Of a stretch of DNA of 64,000 nt, positions 43,278 through 55,525 are shown in pieces. A program made the translations under genes and the position numbers. Under the pieces are notes generated by a model. That model did not search any database. It saw only the letters and a program-made list of their open reading frames with translations, and was not told where the DNA came from. Numbering within the stretch: the stretch's first letter is position 1; every line of letters begins with the position of its first letter. Source of the DNA: Laguncularia racemosa (lineage: Eukaryota; Streptophyta; Magnoliopsida; Myrtales; Combretaceae); NCBI GenBank assembly GCA_037954665.1, contig JBBMOL010000244.1:1-64000 (forward strand), in the 5' to 3' direction.

Positions 43278-46200
43278 GTGAGAACATTATATTTTAGGCA
43301 AGTAAATCTTCTTAAATACACCTTGATTATAATAAGAAATTTCTACTTAGAGTATGTTCTTCAAAGAATTTAGATTACTTTCTTAATTTATGCTTACTAT
43401 GTTAGGTACTTTCCCACACTATAACGATGCTCAAATAAGATGGGCCTTGGGGCCTTAAGCCGACTTAAGCATATAACACTATTCAAATGTTATTTGATGA
43501 TTTTTATTTCTACTTGTGATGGTGTCATAATTAGCCAAATAGGAGGATCATATATTGAGTAATCATCACTTATTAAGGTTTTGATATTTTGAATGGAGTG
43601 GTTGGTAGGTTAGGCACTAAGCCACTATAAATGGTCAAGTGATTCATCAATATGGCTAATTTCTTTGGTATAAGTAGGGCCCTATGGAGAAAAGTTATAG
43701 CCAAGTCATAATACTAGTGTGCAATGATACTACGGGCAACTAACATGGACTAGTTGGTTGATGGTTGATGTGAGTGATGAAGTTCATAATCTTGGCTCTT
43801 GGTTCTTAGGATTTATGGACCTCACTATTGGTTTTAATTCTTTAACCTTAGAGTCTTTAAATTTTCTTCAATGATGTTAGAGTTGTTTGACTTACTACTC
43901 TTTACTTAATATAAGATAATTAACTGTGCTTATATATGTTTTTGTTGTTACTTGTATATTAGTATATCAGTTTAGAGATGTGTGTAGTAATATCATGTGA
44001 ATGTGTTTTTATGCGTTATCTTTATATTGCACTTCATAGCGCAACTATGATTGAGATGTATAATTTCATATGCATATAAGTTATAGGAAGTTGGTATAAT
44101 GGTTATCTTGGACATAATCTCTGATTCAAAGTGAGAATGATGCTAGTGCATCAAGTGACTATGGATCATTAGTGGATTTAGTTTAGATTTAGATTGATTA
44201 GTAAATCCCTACATCTTTTGTGTACTTTTGGAAACTATATTGGTTGTTCTCAATATTAGGATTTAGTGTTAGTTTAAGCTGATTTGTTTCTTTAAATTTA
44301 GGAAATTAGAATATGAGAGTTTAGAAGAAAAGATATGATTTATTATATGGGTCCAAGTAGCATGTTCTTACCATGTATAGGAATATTCCATGGGTTGATC
44401 ACGTCCTTTGGTTTCAATGATGACAAAATCATAAGTTATTGGACCCTAAACTTTTAGGCTATTGAAATTGCTTTGTGAATTTATTTAGAAGCAAACTAAT
44501 GTAACATTAGCCACCTTCTTATGAATCCCTTCTAAGGTGTTACCTATGAAAGAGAGCCTAACATAATCTAAAAAAAATTAAGATACTAAAGCTAACATAG
44601 CATTATCACCTTACATGCATAATATTGCACACATACTTAATTGTTTATTCACTATTGTAACTTGCAACAAAATACATCATAAAATCATTTATAATTCATC
44701 TCTAGGTAACTTACAAGAGCGTGATCTATGCTTTAATGCTCTTACAATTTATTAACTCATTGTTTTTTTTTAATGCATTTACAAAAGCACAATATGTATT
44801 GCTTTCCACTAAGCAACTATAAATCCTCAATTAAAAATGGCACTTGACATACAAATTTCACCCTAATAAAAATCTAAATAATGTGTATCTTACCTAGAAG
44901 CTTTAAATTAGACAAAAAAAAATACTTTCTCTTCACTCTTAATCTCTAAAATAAGAAGTTTTCAAGTGTGTTGATTTGTTTAATTTAGGGTTTCTTAGTA
45001 AGGTATGCATGATTTAAGATTCTATTGGGGGATATATGTGTGATATACCAATTAAACTAAGAACTGGCAATTTCTTAACAAAGAACAACACTTATTATGT
45101 AGCTATAAAAAGATAAAATAAATGTTAATTGCAAAATGTGGAAATGCATCTCACTTTTTTGTAATTTGAGCTTTAGCTTTTTAGCACAATAAGTGATTCA
45201 TATATCAACTCTATCTTGATTTCTTGATCCATGTTTAAATCCCTAGTAGTTTAGAGGGCTAGTTTTCTATAGGGTTAATTCCTATCATTTATTTGAATTT
45301 GGCGCCTTATGTCAAGTGACATAGCTTAAGGAATCTAATCCATAATTGGGATGATGTTAGGATATTTGTCTTAGAGGGCTCAAAATTGGAATTGTTGCAC
45401 CGATCCATTTACTCTTAACCTTTCTCAAGTAGGTTCACACACTCATGAAAGGCAAGCTATTAGCCTTGAGACAATTGCAAGCTCATCAAGATAATCTTGA
45501 ATGAGTAAGCTTACTCTCATTCATCAATCATTGACTTGATTAGATGAATGTCATTGGTTTAAACATCTATAAATATTTAGTCATTTCTCCTCATTAGAAA
45601 CTATATAAGCTTTAGAGATCTAAGAAATAGTGCAATCATATTAATCTCTACTTGAAAGGATCAAATCAAAGCTTGAACGAAGAACAAGTCAATACTCGAC
45701 CAATAATGATGAGGTTAATGCTCAATAGTTCCCTCACTTGTCGTTAGTTTGTTCAAGCCACCAAGATTACCTATTCCTCCTCCCAACTATTTCCTCTTAA
45801 GTCCTTTCTTTAAGTGTTATCCATGCATTACTCCTTTGAAGTTACGAGCAACATGAGACTCATGTAGCAATATATGTGATAGTGTCATTTATAACTAGCC
45901 ACCTCTATAATTAGTACATTACCGTATACCTTTTCTTAGATTAGGATTAGGTGGTAGGAGTAACTCATCCTTTTCATTTCACAATTCAAGCATCTAACAA
46001 TCAATGAACTTAGTCCCCGAATAACCCAGTTTGTTCAATTTTAACCTCAACCTCTTGTAGTATTAATCATGAATTGTGTTTCTATTCTTTTTATGCTCAT
46101 TTTATTAGTTTTTTTTTTCTGAAAAAAGACAAAAAAACATTTAAGGAACCTAACTAGTCAGCATGCATGCAATAATAAAAGCTAATGAGATTGGGTTAGG

Positions 46201-47035
46201 GATTATAGTACTAGCCGCTAACTATATTAGTCTCGACAATCAAATTACAAGTGGAAATAAAAAGAATACTAATAAACCATGCACCAGTAATGCGGATGCC
46301 AAACTTAAAGGAGATAACTTCATCAAAATAAAAAGTGTAATAATTATATACCTATATATACATAGTTTTAATTATTATGAAAGAAAAAGAAGTGCACGTG
46401 AAAGTTATTAGGAAAATTAGATAAAACAAAGATAAAATTTTCAATCTTATGGTTTTTAAATTGTTTTAGATTATGCTATGACAAAGATCAAAAGAGAAAC
46501 AAAGAATTTGAAAGGCTTTAATTCTTATTTGAATTTAGAGTATGATGAGAAGAAAACTACTTAGCAATTGCTTTTAGGATTATGAAAAGGAAGTATAGAG
46601 AAAGAGGTTACATAGGGAAAAATAGCTTAATAGTTATACTACAAACTAGAAAGAAGAATCTTTTAGAGGGGGGAATCAGAGATATTTTCTTCTACTATAG
46701 AGAATTATTTGATTCTTGAATTTTAGTGAATTTCTGTGATACACAAGAACAAATATATGGAATTATTAGGGAGTATTTTCAGGAATTTAATGGATAAAAA
46801 ATAGAGTCCAAAAAGAAAATTATGTCCTTAATAATAATAGATATATGAGTTAGCCTAAAGAGTTATAAGTTATAATAAATTATCATAAACTAGACATGAG
46901 ATATGGTTTCATTGTACAAATCAAAGTTGTCATGCATGTAAACCTTACCAAAATTACATTCTTAGAATTGACCCTAAAACAATAAGAAAAATGTAAAACC
47001 CTAAAATTTTCAAATTTAGCAATAAAATAAGATTA
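43278..47035. other. Intergenic; first part presumably U3 of E, remainder unidentified
   Basis: By continuity across P3, bases directly after 43,277 must be the upstream part of the 5' LTR of E; the stem-like CTTAAGCCGACTTAAG near 43,453 fits a U3 region. Its outer end cannot be set because the other LTR is outside the window. From about 44 kb on the sequence is AT-rich with no convincing ORF or domain. The 82-codon ORF at 46,163 has no recognised feature. Confidence 0.5.
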
Positions 47036-47044
47036 AAATTAGTC
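47036..47044. other. 9-bp target duplication of M, left copy
   Basis: AAATTAGTC, against AAATTAGTA at 51,995-52,003: eight of nine bases agree. Nine-base duplications are typical of Mutator-like elements. Confidence 0.75.
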
Positions 47045-47502
47045 AAGTAAATTACACAAAACTAATATGTGTTTTTACATTCTTGTAAATAACTTACCTA
47101 TGTTATTATTATTATTATTATTTATTTATTTTTTTGACAAAGAGTTGACCTATATTTTAATCTATCCTATTACCTTTTCTATTATGTATGCATGTGATGA
47201 GGCACATGATGACTAAAAAAACACCTAAATCACTTTCCTCTCCAAATTTTTCACATCAACACTCTAAAAAGACATCTTCACTCCCTCACTTCATTCTAAA
47301 GTTGAAATTCCTAACCCCAATTACAATGAAATAGGAAATCAACCAAAGATTATAGCTCCAAATCACTCAATAAGCTCACCCATTGATCTCCATAGTCTAA
47401 AGCCTCACACCTTATACCAATTTAGGGATTTTGAAAAGGTAACAACTTTCAACATACTCAGGAGTTTCACTGCCATCTCATTTCATATAATTGCTATTCC
47501 TA
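47045..47502 (+). repeat. Left terminal inverted repeat of M
   Basis: About 458 bp, matching the reverse complement of 51,555-51,994 over its length, with small indels and a (TTA)n expansion near 47,105-47,127. Clear matched words: CTATTTTAATCTAT-type, CACTCCCTCACTTCATT, GGTAACAACTTTCA, CTGCCAT.TCA. Confidence 0.85.
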
Positions 47503-47901
47503 ATATATATATATATGTATATATATTGGTGTTGATTCATGTAAATAATGCTTATATCGACTATAAATTGTCTAGTTATGCATCTTTCATAATTACAATC
47601 CTTCCATGTAGCATGTAGCCTTATGTTTAAGTAAATGGAAGGAAGGTTATGGAAGTAATGAATTTTTAATGCTTGAGTTTGTTTAATCAAAATATTGCTT
47701 CCATTAGGAGAATACGACCTATAAATGTTTTATCATTATTCTCTCTTTGTCCATGATTATAAGGGAACTAAAATTTTCATAAGAAGGGTTAAGGGCACAT
47801 AGGATTAACATATCGAGATTGATTTAGGTTAAGCAATCTTTTGCCAAATATAGACTACTTTGAAGTGTTATCCAATAGTAAGTGGATTGTCAATAAGTCA
47901 A

Positions 47902-48240
47902 GGTCAAATCTATCCTAACTTTTCTTTTTAGACTGTTAATAAATGTTACAAACAACTCGCTATTTTCATCAACTTCAACTTCTTTTGTGACTCCTTTCCA
48001 TAGCAGATACATCATCCATCCTTTTTTTTGTTTTATAGCTAGTAGTCTAGGTTGATGCAATTTCCTAATACTTTTAAAGGCTTTGAATAGAATATGTATG
48101 TGGATTGAAACTAGACCATCTTGTTTTGTTCACTTTGCAAAGTCCTCTACCATGGTTATGCTTCCAATTTTAAGTAATGCTAAATTCTTTGCATGTATCC
48201 TACTTGGATTGCTTCTAGACCATGTGTTTAAAAGCTCTCT
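47902..48240 (-). pseudogene. Unrecognised decayed coding stretch inside M
   Basis: Read on the minus strand, 113 codons with a single TGA, unusual in such AT-rich sequence. Visible pieces are LLKIGSITMVEDFAK, then SIHIHILFKAFKSIRKLHQP, then GWMMYLLWKGVTKEVEVDEN and SELFVTFINSLKRKVRIDLT. I do not recognise the family. It may be a captured host-gene fragment or a piece of a transposon protein. Confidence 0.35.
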
Positions 48241-51182
48241 TAAATGATTAATCATGTTTATCTATTCATCTCTAGAGTTTTTCTTGATAATAGAACTGTG
48301 AGAATTTCTTTTGATAATGGTTGGGGGAGTATTTGCATGATAGGCATAAGATTGCCCTTGCTCCTTCCATTTATTAATGTTGTTAATATAAATCTTTACA
48401 TGTTATTTTTAGACGTTCTTAGCATAATTGTAACTTCTAGAGTAATAAGGTTTGTTATTAGGGTGCTATTTTCACATTTTAGTAATATAAGATTTTGTTA
48501 GGAGTATATTATTAAATTTCATCAATTGAGCTTTGTTTTTTATGTTGTAAGTTAGTAATATAGATAACTATGGTGGTTCCATAGTTGATAAACCTTCCGT
48601 TTCAATATGGTTGAAGATTTATGGGAAGAACTATTGAGACATATGATGAAGGTTTTGTCAAGATAAGAAAGGGCATAGATCCTAACACAATAACCCCCTT
48701 AATGCTACCGAGTACAATTTTCCACTACTATTAGATAATTCAATATGAGAATATTGTAATATATGACCTTAATTTGTTTAGAGGAAAGTTTTTTTTAATG
48801 TGTATCTTCGATCTTGTACTTCACTCTTTCCATGGCATGGGATTTTTTAGTATATTAGACATTCATTTTACTTCTTAGAAGTAATTAAGAACTTTTAGGA
48901 GCAATTGTTATGCAAATTAACATTTATGCTCAACTATAATTAATAGTGGTGGTCTATGTTTTTACTAGATAGCAAAGAACCAAGTACCACTAAACAAATG
49001 TTTGTTTTCATCTTTTTTCCACTTTTAAATTCTCCTTACACATAAGGCATTGACTACACTTTGACAAGCTATATGGATAAGATAAAGTTGTTATAGGATT
49101 AAATAAAAACTTAGAAAAAATCCTCTCTATTTCAAGAAAGGCAAGTTTGTCCTTATTTGAAGAAAAGGGATCTCAAGCATCTTACCAATTCTTTATGACA
49201 AGAATATGTTTTCGAAATTTCACTTTCTTCAAATAAAATAATGAACTAAGTAGCATGAATAGGTTGAAGAACTGCTAAGTGTTGTCAAGTTTAGGGATTA
49301 ACATTTTTGCTAAGCTATGAAGAGTAGTGATATATAAAATAGAATTTATCTCATGAAGATCCTACTTGTTCTTTCCTCTATTTCCACATGTTATATGAAA
49401 GGAAAAGAAGAAACAATGTATGAATATATACCTTCCATTGGATAATTAGGGAAACAGAAGGGTTGCAATAAAAGTTGTGGTACAACTTGGAGTAATGGCT
49501 AGAAATTGCACATGTATGTTACTAAGAGAAGTTAGATTGACAATATAAAAGGCCTAAAGACTTCCTTTTTGCCAAATGAAATAATTCAATTTGGCAATAT
49601 TATCATTTCACTAATATAATATTTTATTCATCTTCCCCTCATAATGTCCCTTTTGACACAAAATGGTATCATAAAAAAAAAAGAAAAACAAAAAACAAAA
49701 TTCACCATAAAATATATGCATTTATGGCTTTGAATTGACTAATATATTCAGAGAAGACATGACCATCTTGAAAACTAGATGCATAATTACTTATCAATGA
49801 AAAAAAGTTACAAATTATACCAAATCTAAAGCTAATATAATATGCTATCTATTCTACTTTTCTTTATGTGTGTAACAAAATTCAACTTAAAAAAAAAAAA
49901 AAAAAGATCAACTATATCAAGTGTCCTACATTAAATTTTATGAAAATTTAACACTAGCAACCGAAAAGTAAAATGAATAATTGGATTAATACAACAAACT
50001 CTAGTATAAATCTAAGTACATATTTAACTATACTATTGTGCATACTACCTTAGAGTAAAGAAAGTAGTCCATCCCATCTCTATCATTGTTATGCATAATA
50101 TAAACTACAACCACTATTCTAGAGAACAACCAATATACAAAAATGATTTTCATAACTTCATTCTCTCATGTTCCATCTTGTTAATTATTCCCTTTCCTTT
50201 GCTTTACCATCTCTAATTCTTGTTCAAACTTGTCAAATCTTTCCTTTTTCCCCTTTGCTTCACCATAGCTCATATTTCCTTAGTCTTTCCTAAACAAAGA
50301 AAACAAAATAAGTTATCATTTGACTCGCTATATGTCCAAAACAGTTTAGATCATTTAACTTGACATTAAGGCAAATTAAGTTTGTTTTGTACAATAAAAA
50401 AGACTCTAAATATCCTCATAGAAGATGAAATTCTATAAACAAGTAAATGTGAAGCACATCGGTATAGGTTATCCTTTTGAATGAAAGACAATCTAAGGCA
50501 AATATCTATTAGCATAACTATTAGAAAGCAAAAACATTCTCTATCATTACTCCCAAGAAAATTTAGAAAAAATGATTTCCTAGATCAACTGATGCTAGAA
50601 AAGGCAAATCACATACTAATACATTTAAACACTAAGTATGCACTTAAATGCCTTTTCTTCCCCTTTTAACAAACACTTGAAGGAGGCTAATTCCACATAA
50701 TTCCTCATAAAATCAAACCACTGATGGGATACAATAAGGAGTCCCCACCTGAACTTAATTTTTTTAACTCCAATCATTCTTTGCAGTACGGGTCATTATT
50801 AAGAAAAATGAAAAACCCATCAGGTTCTTGGATTTTTGGTTCATTAAACATAAATGGTTCTATAAGAGTACAACTTCAATAGTTTTTGCTTTGCCTTATA
50901 ACCATTATGAAATTTATGTAGTTTTAATGCTTTTTGAATCTTTGGACAAACAAATATTGGGGCAACATATTTTTTTCTTCTGCTACTTGAATGCAACTCC
51001 ACAAATATATTATCTTTAGCCATTTTCTTATAAGAAACTTCTTATGCTTAGTCATTTTAAATCAACTTGGTTATTCTACATTGCTTAGTGGTAGATCCAT
51101 ATTATACATTTTCATACTCTTCAATATGAGCCACGAGGATATATATGTATAAATAAATTGCTTTTTCTCTTCTTTCTTATAG

Positions 51183-51254
51183 AGATCTTGGCAATAATAC
51201 TCTCAACGGTCCCATCATGAGCTTCCTCGGAAAGCTTCCAAAATTAAAGCTACT
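51183..51254 (+). pseudogene. Captured 72-bp LRR exon of a receptor-kinase-type gene
   Basis: The sequence encodes DLGNNTLNGPIMSFLGKLPK followed by LKLL, a plant-type leucine-rich repeat (consensus LxxNxLxGxIPxxLGxLxxL). It is preceded by a perfect acceptor context (CTTTCTTATAG) and is exactly 72 bp, the standard size of such LRR exons in receptor-like kinases. It is followed by ATAAGA, a donor with GT mutated to AT. The frame starts in phase 2. No neighbouring exon was found, so it is an isolated fragment. Confidence 0.72.
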
Positions 51255-51554
51255 ATAAGATAGCTACTTAAGAGTATTAAAAGAATTTTGACATTTCTTA
51301 AAATATAAAATCTCTTTAAGAACTTCAAGTTTTTATAAGACTACTTTGAATGCCTAAGTTATTACAACAAGAAGAAAAATTAACATCGCAAGTCATTAAG
51401 TATTTCATGTGCCATCAAAAATAAAGGTGAAGTTATTATGTTGCAAATATTAGAACTGGTTTGAATCAACATAGCAAAAACAAAAGCAAATTAAACAGTA
51501 ACTAACTTTCCCAATTGTAACTCGAAACAAACAATGACATGTCTTCAATTAAAA

Positions 51555-51994
51555 TAAGAAATAGTAATTATATGAGGTGAAATGGCAGCAAAACCCCTTA
51601 ATTTGATGAAAGTTGTTACCTTTTTGAAAACCCTAAATTGTGCAAGGTGTGAAACTTTGGACCGTAGAGGCCAATAGGCGAGCTTTTTTTAGAGTTTTGG
51701 GTTATGCTTTTTGATCAATTTTTTATTCCACTATAATTTGAGGTTTAAGGTTTTTTATTTTAAAATGAAGTGAGGGAGAGAAGATGTGTTTTTAGTGTTT
51801 GATTGTGAAAAATTAGTAGACAAAGTTGATTTCGTTGTTTTTTAAGTCAACATGTGCCTCTTACATGACTACTTAACAAAAATGTTGAAAGAACATAATA
51901 GATTAAAATACGGGTTAGTTCTTTGTAAAAAAATAACACAAGTTAGCTATTTTTTAAATCAGAAAAACACAAGTCAGTTTTGTATAATTTTCCC
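51555..51994 (-). repeat. Right terminal inverted repeat of M
   Basis: About 440 bp; the inverted partner of 47,045-47,502. Confidence 0.85.
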
Positions 51995-52003
51995 AAATTA
52001 GTA
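51995..52003. other. 9-bp target duplication of M, right copy
   Basis: AAATTAGTA, see 47,036-47,044. Confidence 0.75.
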
Positions 52004-53415
52004 TAAATAACTTAACATGTCAAAATTGAGTATTTTAATTAGGATTGTATGGAGATACACAAGTTTATGGATTAAATCCTAATTATCTTGCAATTGCCAA
52101 AATAGAATCCAACCAATAACATAAATAATAATTATACTTAAAAATGTGTCACAAAATCCTAATAATTAATAAAACAGGAGTTGCACCCGATGACCTAAAC
52201 CCTACACAAATGAACTACCTAAATCTACTATATAAATCCTTTTTCAAAATTTTCTCCTTGTTTGCAACTTAAACACCAAACTAACTCCAATTTTCAAGAA
52301 ATTGTCATTGCATTTCAAGATTTTACAAGAATCCTAATTATGCTAAATAAAATTTATGAACCTTCATTCTTTTGCATGAAATTTTTTTCTTTAAAATTCA
52401 CAATAAAATTTATGTCTAGGCTATTTTAGCATCTCAAATTATTGATTGTAAAGTTATATCCCTACAATTAATTAATTATATATATTTGAACCAAGTTTCA
52501 CTTTAATTGTGGTAATTGTGTATGGGGTAGCTTTTTGAACTTTTTCTCATATGCAAAGACATGTGTAGGATTACCAAAATATTAGTTTCACTATTTTGAA
52601 ACCTAATTCCACAAATTCAAATTTTTGGGGAAAATTATGTGATTCACAAAGCTTAAGGGCTAAAGTGCAAAATGTTAAAAAATTGAAAGCTTTTACATAT
52701 GCAATATGACCCTCGATTTATTTTTGTAAACTGTAAATAATTTTAGAGTATTTGCATGCTAAGTTTGGTGATGTTTGATGAATTTCATGTAAAAGCAAAA
52801 GGGATATAGGGTTATTCATTTTGCGTTTGTGTTGATAGTCCTATTCTACTAAAAAGAATCCAATGATAATAATTCATAAATTTTGGATACTTGTGTGAAT
52901 TTTCATGAGATATGCAAATGCTAGGGCAATTTCGTCTTTTATAAATTACTTCAAAATTCTAATTAGAGTACAATCCCAACAATATAAAGTTTACAATTTT
53001 TAAACCATAACACCAAAGTTATTTAGGTATAAACCTAGTAAGTACATTTTGTTTATTGTGCCATTGCTACTATAATGTAGCTTGCTTACTAAACTTTACA
53101 ACACATATAAGCCTGTAATTTTTAGAACAACATTGATATCATCACTTTAATTGAAGGTATAATAAAGTAATACTATTTATTAGAATAATATTAATTTAAT
53201 ATTATTCTAAAGTATGTATGCTTATTTGTAAAGAGCATGTATACTTAGTAAAATACACTAACTTAGGTAATGTACATATATATGTATAGTGTTGGTATAA
53301 TATGGTATTATATTAACTAATATTCTATTTAATGATACTTAGTATAATGCTAAAGTGTATATGTACATTATATGCATATTAACTATTGATTAATATTTTA
53401 TAGTATATAAGTATC
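52004..53415. other. AT-rich intergenic sequence
   Basis: No ORF above noise and no repeat recognised. A TATA-like CTATATAAATCC near 52,229-52,241 is followed by CT-rich, 5'-UTR-like sequence (CTTAAACACCAAACTAACTCC), but no coding sequence follows, so its meaning is open. Confidence 0.5.
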
Positions 53416-53416
53416 A

Positions 53417-54306
53417 TGGTTGTCAAAATCCTTTTTTAGGTCCTATGATTTTGTGATTTTATGATCTTATGAAGTATTTCCTAATTAAAACTCATACAAT
53501 TTTTCTTTTTGGTAAAATTGCAATAAAATCCTAATTTAAAGCATTAGAATTAGTAAAATCATGATTCTATGAGTGATTCTATAATTGCACATATTATATA
53601 GTTTTTCATCAATGTATTCTATGATTCTATATATTGATTTTACTATTAGTTCTATTGTTGAAGATCTCTCATTCTGATAATAAATAGATAGTTAAGAGAG
53701 AAAATATATTTAATTCATCAAATGGGGATTGGTTAGATATACTTTCAAGTGTAAGAGGTAAGGAAAAAAAATGAAAATGATATTATGGAGGAAATTGGTA
53801 CACATATAAATTTGGAGATCCATTCCAATTGAGATGATTTGGAAAGTCTTGACATTGAAGATGAAGCACAAATGAATACTTAAAAAGACTTGAAATAGGA
53901 AGATGTGGATGTATTGATAGCGGTACTATTAACAAAGTTAGCAATGATGATGATTAGGATGATGATAATGCCAATAGTGATGAGAGATATGGTAGTAAAT
54001 TTGATGATGAAAAGGCCATTAATGATTCGTATTATAATTTTATTATAATAATTTATGTTGTAATGCTTTATATCAATACTACTATTTATATTATAATTTT
54101 ATGATATTTTATAATGATTTATACTTGATTATTTGTATTAAACTTATAGAATTTATGATGAATTTCTTTATTTTCATCATAAGTTTCAATTTTTGATTAA
54201 CTATTATAAGTATATTTATAGTTTTTAAAAGTTAGTTTATGTAGGCCTTATAATTTTATAATTTTACAATTTGATTCTAAAAACCCTTTGATAATTTTAG
54301 GTATAA
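53417..54306. mobile_element. Possible small decayed hAT-like element
   Basis: GGTTGTCAAAATCCTTTTTT on the left is loosely inverted as AAAAACCCTTTGATAATTTT on the right, next to similar 8-mers (GTATCATG and GTATAATT). Between them lies an acidic stretch (DDDNANSDERYGSKFDDE near 53,947-54,000) like the acidic C-terminal tail of some hAT transposases. Each sign is weak on its own. Confidence 0.25.
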
Positions 54307-55110
54307 TTCTGATTTTTACAAGCACAATGGGTATACCCTTTATATGATATACATAAAGAACTTAGGCATTATAGTAGTATATTGTCCTAATTGTTAAAAC
54401 AACTTACATACTTTTAATAAATGAAGCAAAACTTTAGTATCAATTATAGTGTATTTATAAAATATTCCATAGTTTTAAAAACTAGAATTAAGCCAAAATA
54501 ACTTACTAACTATGTTTAAAAAGCGACATTTGAGTAAAAGCATAGCAAATTCTTTGGCAATGACACTTATTGATGCAAAATAGGAGAAGCAAGTAGATTT
54601 TAATTTATTTTATGTTATTAAGACTATATATGATTTTATTATTATTCATTATATGATCACATCCAATCTCTTATTTCTATGATTTAATTAAATTTATATC
54701 TTATTTTTAAGATAGTAAATCTTTTACCTTCTAGTTTTCTTAAAAATTAGTTTTCTATAATATTATGTTTTTATGCCTGTAAATAGACAAAGATTTAGAT
54801 AATTCAGGAGGATGATCAATGACATATTGATTAAATAAAAATTACTTTTTCTTGAAGGTATGATACTTTTTTTTTCCTCATCATGAGACCATTATGAACC
54901 ATAGTGTGGTATAAAGCCATCCTTTGATCAATTCTATGGTATGAAACTATCAAATATATCTATTGCAAGTTTATCATTTCTATATAAAAAAATATTTTAT
55001 TTTGTTTTTAGAGATTTCTTAGCATTTTTAGTATATCTATTATTTAAATCACAATTTTCTAATTAATTTTAATATTTTTCTACAATTTTTGTGGCTTGAA
55101 TATTTTTTAC
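54307..55110. other. AT-rich intergenic sequence
   Basis: Nothing recognised on either strand. Confidence 0.5.
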
Positions 55111-55133
55111 TTCCACTATTATACATTAAATAT

Positions 55134-55525
55134 GGTACCAGAATGCTCAATTTTAGTAAGAGAGCCTATTGTAATCCACGAGCCAGCCAAAGCCCATCCA
55201 CATGTGCAATCCCGAGCTACGTCCACGCTCAGGAGGATGATGTGTCCAAAGTCCATGTTACTCGTCGAAGCATTAATTGAGAAAGTAGCAGCCGACCGAA
55301 GTCCATGGTGATGCAATTTCACAAACACCAGCCCAGTGTTATCCCCAAGTCAGTAGCCCAACCTGTCTAATCCAAAAGCAAAGTCCACGTGCTTCCAGAC
55401 CAATGAAGTTTTGAAGTTTAGAATTTAAATCATCCTGGGCCGACTTATTACAAAGAGAACCCAACGACGCGAACTCGAAAAGAATAGTCAAAGCCGACAG
55501 AGAATTGCGAGTGAAAAACAATGGA
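55134..55525. other. GC-richer island of unknown origin
   Basis: About 390 bp with many CpG and Cys/Trp-rich open stretches on the minus strand (55,521-55,339 and 55,328-55,119) and overlapping ones on plus. It starts with TGGTACCAGAATGC, close to a mutated initiator-tRNA-Met primer site, so it may be the leader of an unrecognised LTR element. A gene fragment is also possible. No domain is recognised. Confidence 0.35.

Larger units (their letters stand above)
47045..51994. mobile_element. M: Mutator-like DNA element, Pack-MULE candidate
   Basis: Two long inverted arms (47,045-47,502 and 51,555-51,994) bound 4950 bp, with an 8-of-9 matched 9-bp duplication exactly at their ends. The right arm ends in GGGAAAATTATACAAAACT (read inward) and the left in AAGTAAATTACACAAAACT. 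Long terminal inverted repeats plus a 9-bp duplication are the hallmarks of MULEs. Inside I see no transposase but a 72-bp LRR exon flanked by intron-like sequence (51,183-51,254) and a long open stretch on the minus strand (47,902-48,240). Capture of gene pieces is what Pack-MULEs do. The orientation is undefined. Confidence 0.8.

Noticed and set aside
46163..46411. 82-codon ORF as a host gene
   Set aside because: No recognisable domain, isolated, AT-rich, and no sign of introns or flanking exons. Within the range of chance ORFs.
52229..52330. Promoter of a host gene (TATA-like box plus CT-rich leader)
   Set aside because: No coding sequence or splice pattern follows within several kilobases.
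55119..55521. LINE RNase H or endonuclease fragment
   Set aside because: The Cys/Trp-rich minus-strand peptides lack any ordered RNase H motif. Left as an unidentified island.
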